Assembly (NCBI GenBank): GCA_045595845.1
Contig: JAZOBF010000019.1
Coordinates: forward strand, 6,758-70,757
Direction of reading: 5' to 3'
DNA: 64,000 bases
Source of the DNA: RGIG3009 sp045595845
GTDB taxonomy: Bacteria; Bacillota; Clostridia; Oscillospirales; Acutalibacteraceae
Shown in pieces: positions 1 through 9,453 of this stretch. The notes beneath the pieces were generated by a model. It saw only the letters and a program-made list of their open reading frames with translations. It searched no databases and was not told the DNA's origin. Within the stretch, counting starts at the first letter, position 1, and each line of letters begins with the position of its first letter. The position numbers and the translations under genes were made by a program.

Positions 1-77
1 TATTCTGCCCGTGCAACATAGTCTACATCGGTCATCAGCGCATCGTAAAAGGCAGAAAGATCGCCATATCCGCTCAT
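1..77 (-). CDS. SAM-dependent methyltransferase, N-terminal fragment
   Basis: Only the first 25 residues are in the window; the gene runs off the left edge. The start reads MSGYGDLSAFYDALMTDVDY, which resembles the N-terminus of small class I SAM-dependent methyltransferases of Firmicutes (a YGDFAxxYDxLMxDVDY pattern, from memory of the family). Its ATG overlaps the recN stop codon, so it is probably the last or a late gene of the recN operon. The substrate cannot be inferred. Confidence 0.6.
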   Translation of the reverse strand, partial: MSGYGDLSAFYDALMTDVDYVARAE

Positions 78-1753
78 TCCGATACACCTCCGAGCATCTC
101 TTTTGCCGCTTGAACGGTGGTATCGGTAACCTCACCGCCGATAATACGCGCCAGTTCCCGCTCGCGGTCGGCACGGGCAAGCCGCGTAACATCGGTATAA
201 GTACGGCCGTCCCGCACGGATTTTTCAATGAGAAAATGTTCGTGTGCCTGTGCCGCAATTTGTGCTAAATGCGTAACACACAGCACTTGACGGCGACGGC
301 CGCCGCTTTCGGCGGTATGACGCAATCGCGCCCCTACTTTGAGTGCGGCTCGACCGCTGATACCGGTATCAATCTCGTCAAAAATGAGGGTATCCACCTC
401 TTCGGCATCGGCGAGCACCGATTTGATTGCCAGCATGATGCGTGACAGTTCACCGCCTGATGCGATACGTGCAAGCGGTCGTGGTACTTCGCCCGCGTTT
501 GCGGAAAGCAAAAACTCCAGTTTATCCGCACCGTTTGTACCGAGCGGTATCGGTTGACGGTCGATGGTAAGCGTCACATTTGGCATATCTAAAAAGGTGA
601 GTTGTGCTTTAACTGCAGCGGCAAAACGAGTCGCCGCCGCCATCCTCAATTCGGTCAGCACATCGGCTTCCCGCTGAGCTGCGGCAAACGCTATGCGTTC
701 CCGTTCCGTCAAGCGTTTAATTTCTTCATCAGATAACTCGATTTGCCGATACTCTGCTTTGGCATTTTCCAAAAAAGCCAATACATCGGCGGTTGTTTCA
801 CCATATTTGGCGGTTAAACGGCGGATTACCTCCAGACGGTTCTCCACCTCATCCAGTTCGCGCGGATCAAAATTCAATAAGTCGGTCAGGTTATGTAATT
901 CATCCGCCGCCGCTTGCATTTCATAAACGGTGTTTTGTAACTGTTCCGATACCGATACGGCTTGTTCCACATACCGTGCGGCATGTTGCGCGAAAGAAAC
1001 TGCCTGTTCCGCCAGAGACACCGCACCGTCACGGTCCTCGTCACCGAACAATAACGCGTCGGCGGCACGCAGTTGTGACGCGACCTTTTCCGCGTTACGG
1101 AACAAGGTTCGCCGCGCTCGCAGTTCTTCCTCTTCCCCCGCCGTCAGGTTGGCGGCTTCAATCTCATGAATTTGAAAAGACAACATATCCAGTTTCCGCG
1201 CTTTTTCGGATTCATCAAGATCGACGCGTTCAAGTTCCGTAACAATCTGCCGCCATTCGCGATAGGCTGCCGCATAGGTTTCGCGTTGCGATGTCAGTTC
1301 CCCGAAACGGTCAAGATATGTTAAATGGTTGTCTACCGAGAAGAGCGCTTGATTTTCATGTTGACCGTGCAGATCGACTAAAACCTTGCCGATTTCACGC
1401 AACAATGCCGCCGTAGCAGGTCTGCCATTCACACTGCAGGTGCTCTTCCCTTCGGCGGAAATCGTTCTTCCGATAAGCAGTGTCCCGTCCTCGTCAGGTG
1501 CGTAACCGAGTGTTTCCAAGCGGGAAACCGTATACGGAGACAGGTCACAAAACAAGGCCGTCACATGCGCGGTGTCGCTCCCTGTACGCACTAAATCTCG
1601 GCGAGTTCGTTCACCCAACACGGCATTTATCGCATCGATGATAATCGATTTGCCCGCACCGGTTTCACCCGTCAAGGCTGTAAAGCCCGTGGAAAAACGG
1701 ATGTCCGCCCGCTCGATGACGGCAATATTCTCAATGTGCAAGCAATCCAGCAT
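74..1753 (-). CDS. recN: DNA repair protein RecN
   Basis: RecN is an SMC-like ATPase that gathers broken DNA ends during recombinational repair. The 559-residue product has the usual family length. It opens with the typical LHIENIAVIE stretch, followed by the Walker A GETGAGKS near residue 30, a long helical, coiled-coil-prone middle (about 150-370), an ABC-type signature ASGGELSR near residue 430, and the Walker B TLIFDEIDTGISG near 460. The ATG at 1753 has a GAGGTGA Shine-Dalgarno. It lies 11 bp after argR in a long minus-strand operon, an order also seen in Bacillus (ahrC-recN). Confidence 0.97.
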   Translation of the reverse strand: MLDCLHIENIAVIERADIRFSTGFTALTGETGAGKSIIIDAINAVLGERTRRDLVRTGSDTAHVTALFCDLSPYTVSRLETLGYAPDEDGTLLIGRTISAEGKSTCSVNGRPATAALLREIGKVLVDLHGQHENQALFSVDNHLTYLDRFGELTSQRETYAAAYREWRQIVTELERVDLDESEKARKLDMLSFQIHEIEAANLTAGEEEELRARRTLFRNAEKVASQLRAADALLFGDEDRDGAVSLAEQAVSFAQHAARYVEQAVSVSEQLQNTVYEMQAAADELHNLTDLLNFDPRELDEVENRLEVIRRLTAKYGETTADVLAFLENAKAEYRQIELSDEEIKRLTERERIAFAAAQREADVLTELRMAAATRFAAAVKAQLTFLDMPNVTLTIDRQPIPLGTNGADKLEFLLSANAGEVPRPLARIASGGELSRIMLAIKSVLADAEEVDTLIFDEIDTGISGRAALKVGARLRHTAESGGRRRQVLCVTHLAQIAAQAHEHFLIEKSVRDGRTYTDVTRLARADRERELARIIGGEVTDTTVQAAKEMLGGVSE

Positions 1754-1764
1754 CGTATGTCACC

Positions 1765-2223
1765 TCAGCCGCGTTGTAATTTCTTGAGTTCTTCTACCAG
1801 TTCTGCCGCGTTCTCATTGGTACGGGTAATGCAAACAAAGGTATCTTCACCCGCGAGTGTGCCCACTACGGATTCCCATTGCATAGAATCCATCGCGGCA
1901 CACGCCGCCTGTGCCATACCCGAAAGGCACTTGACCACGACCAGATTACCCGCAAAATCAATACTGCTGACAGCATCTTGGAAAATAGACAGAAATTTGG
2001 TGGGAACACGCTCACCCTCTGCTTTCATGACGGCATAACTGTATTTGCCGTTACTGTCTAACATTTTGATTAGGCGCAATTCTTTAATGTCACGCGACAC
2101 CGTTGCCTGTGTAGCACTATATCCGCTTTCCTCCAGCGCACGAATCAGGTCATCCTGCGTTTCGATACTGCGGTTTTGGATAATTTCCAAAATCTTGGTT
2201 TGGCGTTTTACTTTCATAGTCAT
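1765..2223 (-). CDS. argR: Arginine repressor ArgR/AhrC
   Basis: ArgR is a hexameric, arginine-responsive DNA-binding regulator of arginine metabolism. The 152-residue protein has the N-terminal winged helix (about 1-70, including the recognition segment YSATQATVSRDIKEL) and a C-terminal arginine-binding oligomerisation domain (about 80-150, with GTLAGEDT near the end). No arginine gene lies in the window, so it must act elsewhere. The ATG shares its first base with the nadK stop codon; a second ATG six bases further in (2217) is an alternative start with longer Shine-Dalgarno spacing. Confidence 0.95.
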   Translation of the reverse strand: MTMKVKRQTKILEIIQNRSIETQDDLIRALEESGYSATQATVSRDIKELRLIKMLDSNGKYSYAVMKAEGERVPTKFLSIFQDAVSSIDFAGNLVVVKCLSGMAQAACAAMDSMQWESVVGTLAGEDTFVCITRTNENAAELVEELKKLQRG

Positions 2224-3053
2224 TATCCCTTCCTGTTGGTCAGTTTATCATCCAGTACTTGATAAAAGGGTTTCTGTTTAAGTTTAATAAGTTTTGCACA
2301 AGAATCCGAGCGGGCGATAACCACCCGTCCACCCTCTGCGATACGAATGGCCGCTTCTCCGTCTACCGTGACAAACACGGGGGATTCCGCCCGTTTTGGC
2401 GTAATCGTCAGTACGGCATCTTGTTCGAAAATGTACGGGCGACTATGTAATGAATGCGGGCAAATGGGTGTTAACAATAAACAACGCAAAGCCGTATCCA
2501 CAATCGGTCCGCCCGCCGACAACGAGTACGCGGTGGAACCGGTAGGTGTTGCCACAATAACCCCGTCTGCCTGATAGGTGGAAACGGGTTTGCTGCCGTT
2601 TTGTACGCTAACCTCAATCATACGGGACAATGCACCGCGCGAAATCACCGCTTCATTAAGTGCACCATACCGCTCCACACCGTTTTCACCGTCGATAGTG
2701 ATGTCAAGCAGCATGCGTTCCTCAATATCGTAGTCATTACGGATAAGACGAGAAAGTTCTGTCAACTCGGACAATTCCAAGCCCGCCGTAAAGCCAAGTC
2801 GGCCGCTGTTGATGCCGAGGACAGGTTTACCGAACGCTGCGGCGCTTTTCGCTACATGAATAATCGTTCCGTCACCGCCAATAGCAATCGCAACATCACA
2901 AGTACGCAAGAGCTCCGTTATATCTTGCGGCGGGAATGCAGTATCTCGCGGTACGGTAACCGTCGCGTCCATCGTTGCCAATGCTTGTTGCACCTGTAAA
3001 AAGGCGGCTTTGCCGTCAGCGGTTTTGGTGTTGGGAATCACGGTGATTGTCAT
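2223..3053 (-). CDS. nadK: NAD kinase
   Basis: NAD kinase phosphorylates NAD+ to NADP+. The 276-residue product carries the diagnostic GGDGT motif (AIGGDGTIIHVAK, about residue 60), the NSGRLGF loop and the NAD-binding segment with GSTAYSLSAGG. The ATG at 3053 is preferred over an upstream in-frame GTG because GGAGGT lies 7 nt before it. The gene overlaps the end of tlyA by 4 bp and the start of argR by 1 bp, which suggests translational coupling. Confidence 0.95.
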   Translation of the reverse strand: MTITVIPNTKTADGKAAFLQVQQALATMDATVTVPRDTAFPPQDITELLRTCDVAIAIGGDGTIIHVAKSAAAFGKPVLGINSGRLGFTAGLELSELTELSRLIRNDYDIEERMLLDITIDGENGVERYGALNEAVISRGALSRMIEVSVQNGSKPVSTYQADGVIVATPTGSTAYSLSAGGPIVDTALRCLLLTPICPHSLHSRPYIFEQDAVLTITPKRAESPVFVTVDGEAAIRIAEGGRVVIARSDSCAKLIKLKQKPFYQVLDDKLTNRKG

Positions 3054-3886
3054 AATACGCACCTCCTGTCAGTGCTGAGAAAAGCTGTATCAACTAATTG
3101 CCGAATATCCGGTAATGGCGTGTGTTCTCCACCGTAGGTCAAAGTGGCAATGTATTCAATGTTACCGTCATTTCGTCCGGCACCGCCTGTTATGGGAGAT
3201 GCCGCAAGTGCTTGCAACGCACAACCGGATGACGAAAACAGGTCGCACATTTCATGCAGGACACGCACATGAACACGGCGGTCGCGAACGATGCCGTTTT
3301 TGCCAATATCCGCTCTGCCCGCCTCAAATTGAGGCTTGATTAAAATCAGCAGATGTGCACCGTCACGCAAATATGCGAAAACCGACGGCAACACGGTGCG
3401 TACCGAGATAAAGGATACATCCATAGCAAGCAAATCTATCGAATGCGGCGCAATAACGGCGGAAAGCGTTTCTTTGTCGCGAATATCCGTGCCTTCCAAG
3501 TTTACTACGCGAGGATCCGCAAGCAAAGTCGGATGAAGTTGACCATGACCGACATCTACCGCATACACACGGTCCGCTCCGTTTTGCAACATGCAATGGG
3601 TAAACCCGCCGGTAGATGCTCCGACATCCAATGCGGAGCAAGGACTCGGCAAAGGTAATAGCGCGTGTAATGCCGCCTCCAGTTTCAACCCGCCGCGGCC
3701 GACATAACGCGGTGTAGCGGCGGTACAGGTGACGGTATCATTGTCGCAGACCGTCACAGACGGTTTTGTAACGGCTTTACCGTTCAAAAGGACGGCGCCC
3801 GCGCGAATCAGCTCTTTTGCCTTGTCACGACCGCTGGCATAGCCTTCCGCTACCACGCGGGCATCCAGCCGCTCATTTTCTGCCAC
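3050..3886 (-). CDS. tlyA: TlyA family rRNA 2'-O-methyltransferase
   Basis: TlyA proteins methylate ribose 2'-hydroxyls in rRNA and are often misnamed hemolysins. The 278-residue protein starts with an S4 RNA-binding domain (about 1-65) and continues as an FtsJ-like Rossmann methyltransferase with the SAM loop DVGASTGGFTHCMLQNGA near residue 88, DVSFIS near 155 and the catalytic-type LIKPQFEAGR near 185. The start is a GTG with AGGAG 8 nt upstream, inside the last codons of dxs. A second TlyA-like gene lies at 44169-44966. Confidence 0.92.
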   Translation of the reverse strand: MAENERLDARVVAEGYASGRDKAKELIRAGAVLLNGKAVTKPSVTVCDNDTVTCTAATPRYVGRGGLKLEAALHALLPLPSPCSALDVGASTGGFTHCMLQNGADRVYAVDVGHGQLHPTLLADPRVVNLEGTDIRDKETLSAVIAPHSIDLLAMDVSFISVRTVLPSVFAYLRDGAHLLILIKPQFEAGRADIGKNGIVRDRRVHVRVLHEMCDLFSSSGCALQALAASPITGGAGRNDGNIEYIATLTYGGEHTPLPDIRQLVDTAFLSTDRRCVL

Positions 3887-5741
3887 CGGACAACTCCTCC
3901 TGTAACAGGGCCTTCACCATGCTGTTGACATCCAATTTGCAATGCTTTAAGCCGTCTTCTACCGAACAAGTAGGAACAAATCCTTCAATGGCGTGAATCT
4001 CGTATTTTCCGCGGTAACGCCGTTCCATCAACAACGAGCCCATTTGTTGGGCAATACCGCCGGTCTTGGCACCCTCTTCAAAGAAAACGATGCGCTGATA
4101 TTGGCGCGCGATGGCAAGTACCTCATCGGGAATGGGATGAATACGCGTTAATTTAATAACCGACACCGGCATCACATCTTGTACCTTTTGAACGGCTTGC
4201 AGAACATTCGAAAACAGTCTGCCATAGGTAATAACCACAGTTCGCGCCGATGCGTTTTTAAAATGTGTAAAAGGTTTATAGTCAGACTTATACAAATCAA
4301 GATGCGGGAACTGTCCGCCTTTCGGATAGCGTACCGCGGCAATACCGTCCGTTTCGTACAACGCTTGTTTGAGCGTAATACCCAGCTCCTCATAGGTAGA
4401 CGGCGCAAAGATGGTGGTATGCGGCACCGTGGATAAAAACGGTACATCAAAAATGCCCTGATGCGTTTCTCCGTCATCCGGTACGACACCCGAACGGTCA
4501 ATCGCCAACACGATGTGATTGTTCATGATGGCCGTATCATTCAGCAATTGATCGTAACTGCGTTGCAAAAATGTGGAATACACCGCAAAAACCGGCAAAT
4601 AGCCGCCGGTGGCGAGTCCCGAAGCAAAAGTGACGGCATGTTCCTCCGCAATACCGACATCGAAAAAGCGTTTCGGGAATTCACGCGCAAATGTGGATAG
4701 TCCCGTGCCGCTCGTCATAGCTGCCGTCGACACACAGATGCGGGGGTCTTCCTGTGCCAATTTGCACAACCAATCACCCGCCGCGTTTGAAAAATTCGGA
4801 CCTGGTTTGGCGGTGACCATACCGGTTTCGGGATTAAACGCGGAAATTCCGTGATATTTATCGGGGTTCTGCATAGCGGGTGTGTAGCCCTGTCCCTTGA
4901 TGGTTTCCACATGCAACAACACGGGACGATTCAAATTCTTTGCCGTTTGCAAAGCCCGTGTAAGGTCATGCAAGTTATGACCGTTAATGGGGCCTAAATA
5001 ATAATACCCCATATCTTCAAAGGTGGAACTGCTGTGATACACACTGTTTTTAAGGCGGCATTTCACGCGCACCATAAAGCGATGCAACGGTTCCCCAATG
5101 AGAGGAATGGACGATACGATATTCCCGAAATTATTTTTTGCCTGCACATAACGCGGGCCTGAACGCAACATAGCCAGATGCCGCGCCATAAAGCCCACAT
5201 TGCGACTAATAGACATTTGATTATCGTTTAAAATCACGATCAAGCGATCGTGACTGCGACCGGCATTACACAAGCCTTCATAGGCAAGACCCCCTGTCAA
5301 CGCACCGTCACCGATCACCGCTACCACATAGCCGTCATCACCCGCCAATGCTTTTGCCTTGGCGATACCGTTCGCGGCAGAAACCGATGTGGAACTGTGA
5401 CCGACAACAAAACTGTCAAACGGACTTTCAGACGGACGAGGAAAACCCGAAATACCGCCGGTTTGGCGCAGCGTATGAAACTCCTCTTGCCGGCCTGTAA
5501 GCAGTTTGTGACAATAGCACTGATGCCCCACATCCCACACAATCTGATCGTGCGGTAATGTAAACATTTTGTGTAACGCCACCGTCAATTCCACAACACC
5601 TAAATTAGACGAAAGGTGTCCCCCGTTTTTTGATACGGTGTTTACAATCGTGTGGCGCAGTTCATCACACAAGGCATCCAGTTCATCATCCGATAGTTTT
5701 TTGACATCTTCCGATGTGTTGACGGTTTCTAAAACGCTCAT
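3873..5741 (-). CDS. dxs: 1-deoxy-D-xylulose-5-phosphate synthase
   Basis: DXS condenses pyruvate with glyceraldehyde-3-phosphate, using thiamine diphosphate, in the first step of the MEP isoprenoid pathway. The protein shows the N-terminal DXP pattern (TSEDVKKLSDDEL), the catalytic HQCYCHKLLTGR segment, the thiamine motif GDGALTGGLAYEGL...NDNQMSIS, the transketolase pyrimidine domain (GIAEEHAVTFASGLA) and the C-terminal transketolase domain. I prefer the ATG at 5741 (622 aa) over 5753, because AAGGATGG lies at normal distance only from the inner ATG. It follows ispA, so the operon makes both the precursor and the first polyprenyl products. Confidence 0.96.
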   Translation of the reverse strand: MSVLETVNTSEDVKKLSDDELDALCDELRHTIVNTVSKNGGHLSSNLGVVELTVALHKMFTLPHDQIVWDVGHQCYCHKLLTGRQEEFHTLRQTGGISGFPRPSESPFDSFVVGHSSTSVSAANGIAKAKALAGDDGYVVAVIGDGALTGGLAYEGLCNAGRSHDRLIVILNDNQMSISRNVGFMARHLAMLRSGPRYVQAKNNFGNIVSSIPLIGEPLHRFMVRVKCRLKNSVYHSSSTFEDMGYYYLGPINGHNLHDLTRALQTAKNLNRPVLLHVETIKGQGYTPAMQNPDKYHGISAFNPETGMVTAKPGPNFSNAAGDWLCKLAQEDPRICVSTAAMTSGTGLSTFAREFPKRFFDVGIAEEHAVTFASGLATGGYLPVFAVYSTFLQRSYDQLLNDTAIMNNHIVLAIDRSGVVPDDGETHQGIFDVPFLSTVPHTTIFAPSTYEELGITLKQALYETDGIAAVRYPKGGQFPHLDLYKSDYKPFTHFKNASARTVVITYGRLFSNVLQAVQKVQDVMPVSVIKLTRIHPIPDEVLAIARQYQRIVFFEEGAKTGGIAQQMGSLLMERRYRGKYEIHAIEGFVPTCSVEDGLKHCKLDVNSMVKALLQEELSGGRK

Positions 5742-5758
5742 CTGTTTTTCCATCCTTT

Positions 5759-6628
5759 TCAGCGCGTTCTGGTAAGTAAGACATCCGCTAATCTCAAAAG
5801 ATCAGCACCGTTCGTAAAATCCTCTACAGCGGCTTTTGCCTGTTCGGTATACGATGCAGCCAGCGTCCGCGCTCGTTCCAATCCGAGCAACGATACATAA
5901 GTATTTTTCTCGTTGATATCGTCACTGCCGATAGGTTTACCAAGTTGGTCAGCAGTAGCGGTAACATCCAGAATGTCGTCCACTACTTGGAAAGCAAGTC
6001 CTACATAATAACCGTATTGTCCCGCACGCTCAATCTGTACATCCGTACCTCCGCCGAGAATCGCGCCCATGCGGCACGCGGCAACTAACAGCGCTGCCGT
6101 TTTCCCTTCTTGTAAGCGTTTGAGAGTATCAAGGTCAATTGCTTTACCCTCGCTGTCCAAATCCAATACCTGTCCGCCAATCATCCCATTAACACCGGCA
6201 TGATCCGCCAGTTGAGAGGCGGCGCGTAATGCCGTCTGCGGGGCAACATCTTTCACCGCGAGTATGATTTCAAAAGCGCGATTCAAAAGGGCATCACCCG
6301 CCAAAAGCGCCATGGTTTCCCCGTATTGCGCGTGTACGGACGGTTTTCCGCGCCGCAAGGGGCTGTTATCCATACACGGCAGGTCGTCGTGTACCAGCGA
6401 ATAGGAGTGGATACATTCAATGGCTGCCGCGAACGGAACCGCTTTCACAGGATTTCCGCCGCAAATACGACACCATTCGAGCAACAGAACGGGACGAATG
6501 CGTTTACCACCGCCCTCACATGCATACCGCATAATCTCGCCGATACCGGTATCAGTTGGCAAAAAATCCGCAAGACGGCGTTCAATCAAATCCAAATGTT
6601 GCTGCAATTGTTCGGTATACAGCGCCAT
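5759..6628 (-). CDS. ispA: Farnesyl/geranylgeranyl diphosphate synthase
   Basis: This short-chain trans-prenyltransferase condenses IPP with allylic diphosphates. The 289-residue protein has the first aspartate-rich motif DDLPCMDNSPLRRGKPS (about residue 85), the GGQVLDLDSEG segment, and the second motif FQVVDDILDVT (about 225). The start at 6628 overlaps the xseB stop codon and is preceded by GGAGGAAG. The product chain length (C15 or C20) cannot be settled by eye. Confidence 0.95.
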   Translation of the reverse strand: MALYTEQLQQHLDLIERRLADFLPTDTGIGEIMRYACEGGGKRIRPVLLLEWCRICGGNPVKAVPFAAAIECIHSYSLVHDDLPCMDNSPLRRGKPSVHAQYGETMALLAGDALLNRAFEIILAVKDVAPQTALRAASQLADHAGVNGMIGGQVLDLDSEGKAIDLDTLKRLQEGKTAALLVAACRMGAILGGGTDVQIERAGQYGYYVGLAFQVVDDILDVTATADQLGKPIGSDDINEKNTYVSLLGLERARTLAASYTEQAKAAVEDFTNGADLLRLADVLLTRTR

Positions 6629-6831
6629 CAGGCTTCCTCCTGTCCTTCCCTTGAAGTAAGTGTGATGATTTTCTGCTCTGCGGCTTTCAGGGAATCGGTA
6701 CAAAAAGCGGTCAATGCCGTCCCCTCTTCAAACAGCTTCAGAGAATCGTCCAATGTACATTTCCCGCTTTCGAGCAGAGAAACAATTTCCTCTAAGCGTT
6801 CCATCGCTTTTTCAAATGTCATATCTTTCAT
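6628..6831 (-). CDS. xseB: Exodeoxyribonuclease VII small subunit
   Basis: XseB associates with XseA to form exonuclease VII. The 67-residue product matches the family in size and pattern: MTFEKAMERLEEIVSLLESGKCTL at the N-terminus, then SLKLFEEGTAL. The ATG at 6831 overlaps the xseA stop codon (ATGA). Confidence 0.95.
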   Translation of the reverse strand: MKDMTFEKAMERLEEIVSLLESGKCTLDDSLKLFEEGTALTAFCTDSLKAAEQKIITLTSREGQEEA

Positions 6832-8048
6832 GATAGCACCTCTGTTTCGGTTACCTTGCAACGGATAAGACCATCGCTGACGCGTACGGTGAGCGATTCG
6901 TCACGGCTCACATCGTTTACCGAGTGAACAAGTCCTTTATCGGTGTGTACCGTAGCATAGCCGCGCGAAATCACCTGCAACGGACTGAGAACATGCAATT
7001 TTCCGGCGGCGGTGGAAAGCCGGCGGTCGGCGCGCGTTAGTGATAGGGCGGCGGCAGCAGAAAACCGTTTAAGCATTCCGTCCAACCGCATCAGATGTTC
7101 CTCCACAGAATATAAAGGAGAGGTCAAGCATCTCTTGTTTTTGAGAAGATTGAGAGCATTCTGTTCACGGGTAAGTGTGGCACACAACGCACGATTTGCG
7201 GCCGAATTCAACAGCGTAACTCGCTCAGCCAATTCCCGCATATCCGGCACGGCAAGTTCCGCCGCGGCAGACGGTGTCGGCGCACGCAAATCGGCAACAA
7301 AGTCGCAGATGGTAAAATCCGTTTCGTGCCCTACCGCCGAAATAACGGGGACGGTACACGCCGCCACCGCGCGTGCAACCGCTTCGTCATTGAATGCCCA
7401 CAAGTCCTCCAATGAGCCGCCGCCTCTGCCGATAATGACAACATCGGGGGCGTTTGGCGCTTTTGTTTCAAACATCCTGTTGAATCGAAAAAGCGCTTCA
7501 ACCAACTGAGCGGGCGCCTCATCACCCTGCACCAAGGTTGGAAGCAACACCACTTCTGCCAACGGATACCGCCTGCCGAGCACATGAAAGATATCCCGCA
7601 CGGCAGCGCCCGTTTCGGCGGTAATCACGCCCACTCGTTTCGGATAACGCGGCAACGGGCGTTTGCGTGAATCATCGAACAACCCCTCCGCGCTCAAGCG
7701 GTTTTTAAGTTGTTCGAATGCAATCTGCAAAGCACCGGTACCATCGGGTTGCAAATCGTCAATATACAGTTGATAGGCACCATCTTTTTCATACAGCGAC
7801 ACCCGTGCCCGTGCAATTACTTTCATACCGTTTTCCGGCACAAAGCGCAAATGCATCGCCTGAGAACGGAACATCACGGCTTTCACAACGGCGTTTTCAT
7901 CTTTAAGGGACATATACAGATGCCCCGATTTGTAATGATTAACGAAATTGCTGATTTCACCGCTGAGCAATACCTGCCCTAAATGAGCATCGCTTTCGAT
8001 CAGCGAGCGTACATAGCGATTGAGTTGACTGACGGTAATAACGGTCAC
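6828..8048 (-). CDS. xseA: Exodeoxyribonuclease VII large subunit
   Basis: XseA is the catalytic subunit of exonuclease VII, which degrades single-stranded DNA. The 406-residue protein has an N-terminal OB fold (about 1-100: VLLSGEISNFVNHYKSGHLYMSLKD), the catalytic domain with GVITAETGAAVRDI, IIGRGGGSLEDLWAFNDE and SAVGHETDFTICDFVADLRA, and a helical C-terminus. The start is a GTG overlapping the preceding stop (GTGA), with GGGGGTG upstream. Confidence 0.96.
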   Translation of the reverse strand: MTVITVSQLNRYVRSLIESDAHLGQVLLSGEISNFVNHYKSGHLYMSLKDENAVVKAVMFRSQAMHLRFVPENGMKVIARARVSLYEKDGAYQLYIDDLQPDGTGALQIAFEQLKNRLSAEGLFDDSRKRPLPRYPKRVGVITAETGAAVRDIFHVLGRRYPLAEVVLLPTLVQGDEAPAQLVEALFRFNRMFETKAPNAPDVVIIGRGGGSLEDLWAFNDEAVARAVAACTVPVISAVGHETDFTICDFVADLRAPTPSAAAELAVPDMRELAERVTLLNSAANRALCATLTREQNALNLLKNKRCLTSPLYSVEEHLMRLDGMLKRFSAAAALSLTRADRRLSTAAGKLHVLSPLQVISRGYATVHTDKGLVHSVNDVSRDESLTVRVSDGLIRCKVTETEVLS

Positions 8049-8992
8049 AGTTGTTCACCCCCAGCGCGGAGTGCGGTCAGCACCGCGATACCGGCGGCAT
8101 TATCTGCCGAATATGCGGGAGGTGCAAAAATACCGTTGAATTTTTCGGTAAGAGCCGAACGCAATAAGGTGTTCGACATGACGCCGCCGGCATACACCAC
8201 CGGCAGATCGCCGTACTGCGCGAGCAAGCGTTCTGTCATGCTCTCAAGCGCCGCTTGCACACTCAACAAACAAAACCGCGCCACTTCCGGCTTATCGGTT
8301 CCGTTTTCCAGTAACCGACGGCATTGATTTTCCACACCCGAAAGATGGCAACAGGCACCGTCCATGGACGGTTTCGGTAAGCGAACCGCTTTCGCTTGCT
8401 GTGATAGCTTGTCCAATGCCACGCCCGCGGGAAACGGCAATCCCAGCAACCCGCCGACACGATCGATTAACTGCCCTGCTTTGAGGTCTAACGAACGCGC
8501 CACGCATACACAGGAAATCACCGTTTCGGGATGAGGGTTCACCAAGAGTGCATCTGTGGTGCCGCCCGACACATGGAAAGCCAAAAACGGTTGATGCCGC
8601 AAGGCAAGCTTGTCCGCGCCATACAATGCCGCCATGACATGGCCTTGCTGATGAGTAAAGCGATACAACGGTTTTGAGGCAGCCGCCGCTAAAGCACGCG
8701 CCGTGCCCTCACCCGCTAAAAAGCAGGGCATATAGGAACCATCGGCTTCCATCGGTCGATCCGATACGCCGAATGCCGCAGGACACCGTTTACCTACCTC
8801 ATTAAACAGGTTTTCCACCAGTTGCGGCAACTGTTTTACATGATGAAAGACCGCGTCACTCTGACGGAGTCCCAAGTCACCCGCTTTGACCGGTAAAAGT
8901 TGTTTTACTTGCCAAAGCGCCCCCGTCGCTGCATCAAATGCCGCGGCGGAGGTCGTATAATTGCTGGTATCCAGCCCGATATAAAAGCTCAT
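8045..8992 (-). CDS. TsaD/Kae1-like glycoprotease-family (M22) protein
   Basis: The 315-residue product belongs to the ASKHA-fold TsaD/Kae1/YeaZ superfamily. It begins with IGLDTSNYTTS (phosphate-1-like loop), has an H-x3-H metal motif (THQQGHVMAALYG, about residue 105), FHVSGGTTDALL and a C-terminal YAGGVMSNTLLR. TsaD itself forms the t6A tRNA modification with TsaB and TsaE; neither is adjacent here. Position between nusB and xseA suggests a paralog of TsaD, not the essential enzyme, but this needs a whole-genome check. The start at 8992 lies one base after the nusB stop. Confidence 0.8.
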   Translation of the reverse strand: MSFYIGLDTSNYTTSAAAFDAATGALWQVKQLLPVKAGDLGLRQSDAVFHHVKQLPQLVENLFNEVGKRCPAAFGVSDRPMEADGSYMPCFLAGEGTARALAAAASKPLYRFTHQQGHVMAALYGADKLALRHQPFLAFHVSGGTTDALLVNPHPETVISCVCVARSLDLKAGQLIDRVGGLLGLPFPAGVALDKLSQQAKAVRLPKPSMDGACCHLSGVENQCRRLLENGTDKPEVARFCLLSVQAALESMTERLLAQYGDLPVVYAGGVMSNTLLRSALTEKFNGIFAPPAYSADNAAGIAVLTALRAGGEQL

Positions 8993-8993
8993 G

Positions 8994-9392
8994 TTACGCC
9001 CCGTGCTTGCGGGCAATACCACCCAACACGCCATTGATAAACGAAGCGTCCGCTTCACCGCCGTAACGCTTAGCAAGTTCAACGGCTTCGTTGATAGACA
9101 CACTGACGGGAATGGAACTTTCCCACAACATTTCGTATGTTGCCAATCGCAGAATGGTAAGCGCCACACGGGAAAGGCGGTCTTTACTCCACTTGTGCGA
9201 GAACTCCGTAATCTGTGCGTCGATCTCGTCTGTGTGTCCGATCACACCTTCCGCAAGCAACAATGCAAACGGATCACGCACGATTTCTCTGGCTTCACCG
9301 GCATTTTCCAATATTTCTTCCAGCAATGCGTCTGAAAAACTCTTTTCAAACAATAACACAAATGCCAATTCTCTTGATTCCCGTCGCGTCAT
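8994..9392 (-). CDS. nusB: Transcription antitermination factor NusB
   Basis: NusB joins NusE/S10 and boxA RNA in antitermination of rRNA operons. The 132-residue all-helical protein starts with TRRESRELAFVLLFE and ends with the family pattern IPVSVSINEAVELAKRYGGEADASFINGVLGGIAR. It is the first gene of the xse-isp-dxs block and follows a terminator-like hairpin at 9425-9446. Confidence 0.95.
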   Translation of the reverse strand: MTRRESRELAFVLLFEKSFSDALLEEILENAGEAREIVRDPFALLLAEGVIGHTDEIDAQITEFSHKWSKDRLSRVALTILRLATYEMLWESSIPVSVSINEAVELAKRYGGEADASFINGVLGGIARKHGA

Positions 9393-9424
9393 ATAGTACC
9401 CTTGCCTTTCCGCATAGTCGAAAA

Positions 9425-9446
9425 CCCTCTACAACATTGCAGAGGG
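9425..9446 (-). terminator. Terminator after the Asp23 gene
   Basis: On the minus strand CCCTCT and AGAGGG flank a 10-nt loop and are followed by TTTTC. It sits 8 bp after the Asp23-family stop codon and before nusB, so it may separate the two transcription units or attenuate read-through. Confidence 0.6.
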
Positions 9447-9453
9447 CCGACAC

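Noticed and set aside
793..1242. A 149-codon plus-strand frame opposite recN
   Set aside because: It lies wholly antisense to the conserved recN gene and shows biased composition typical of a shadow frame.
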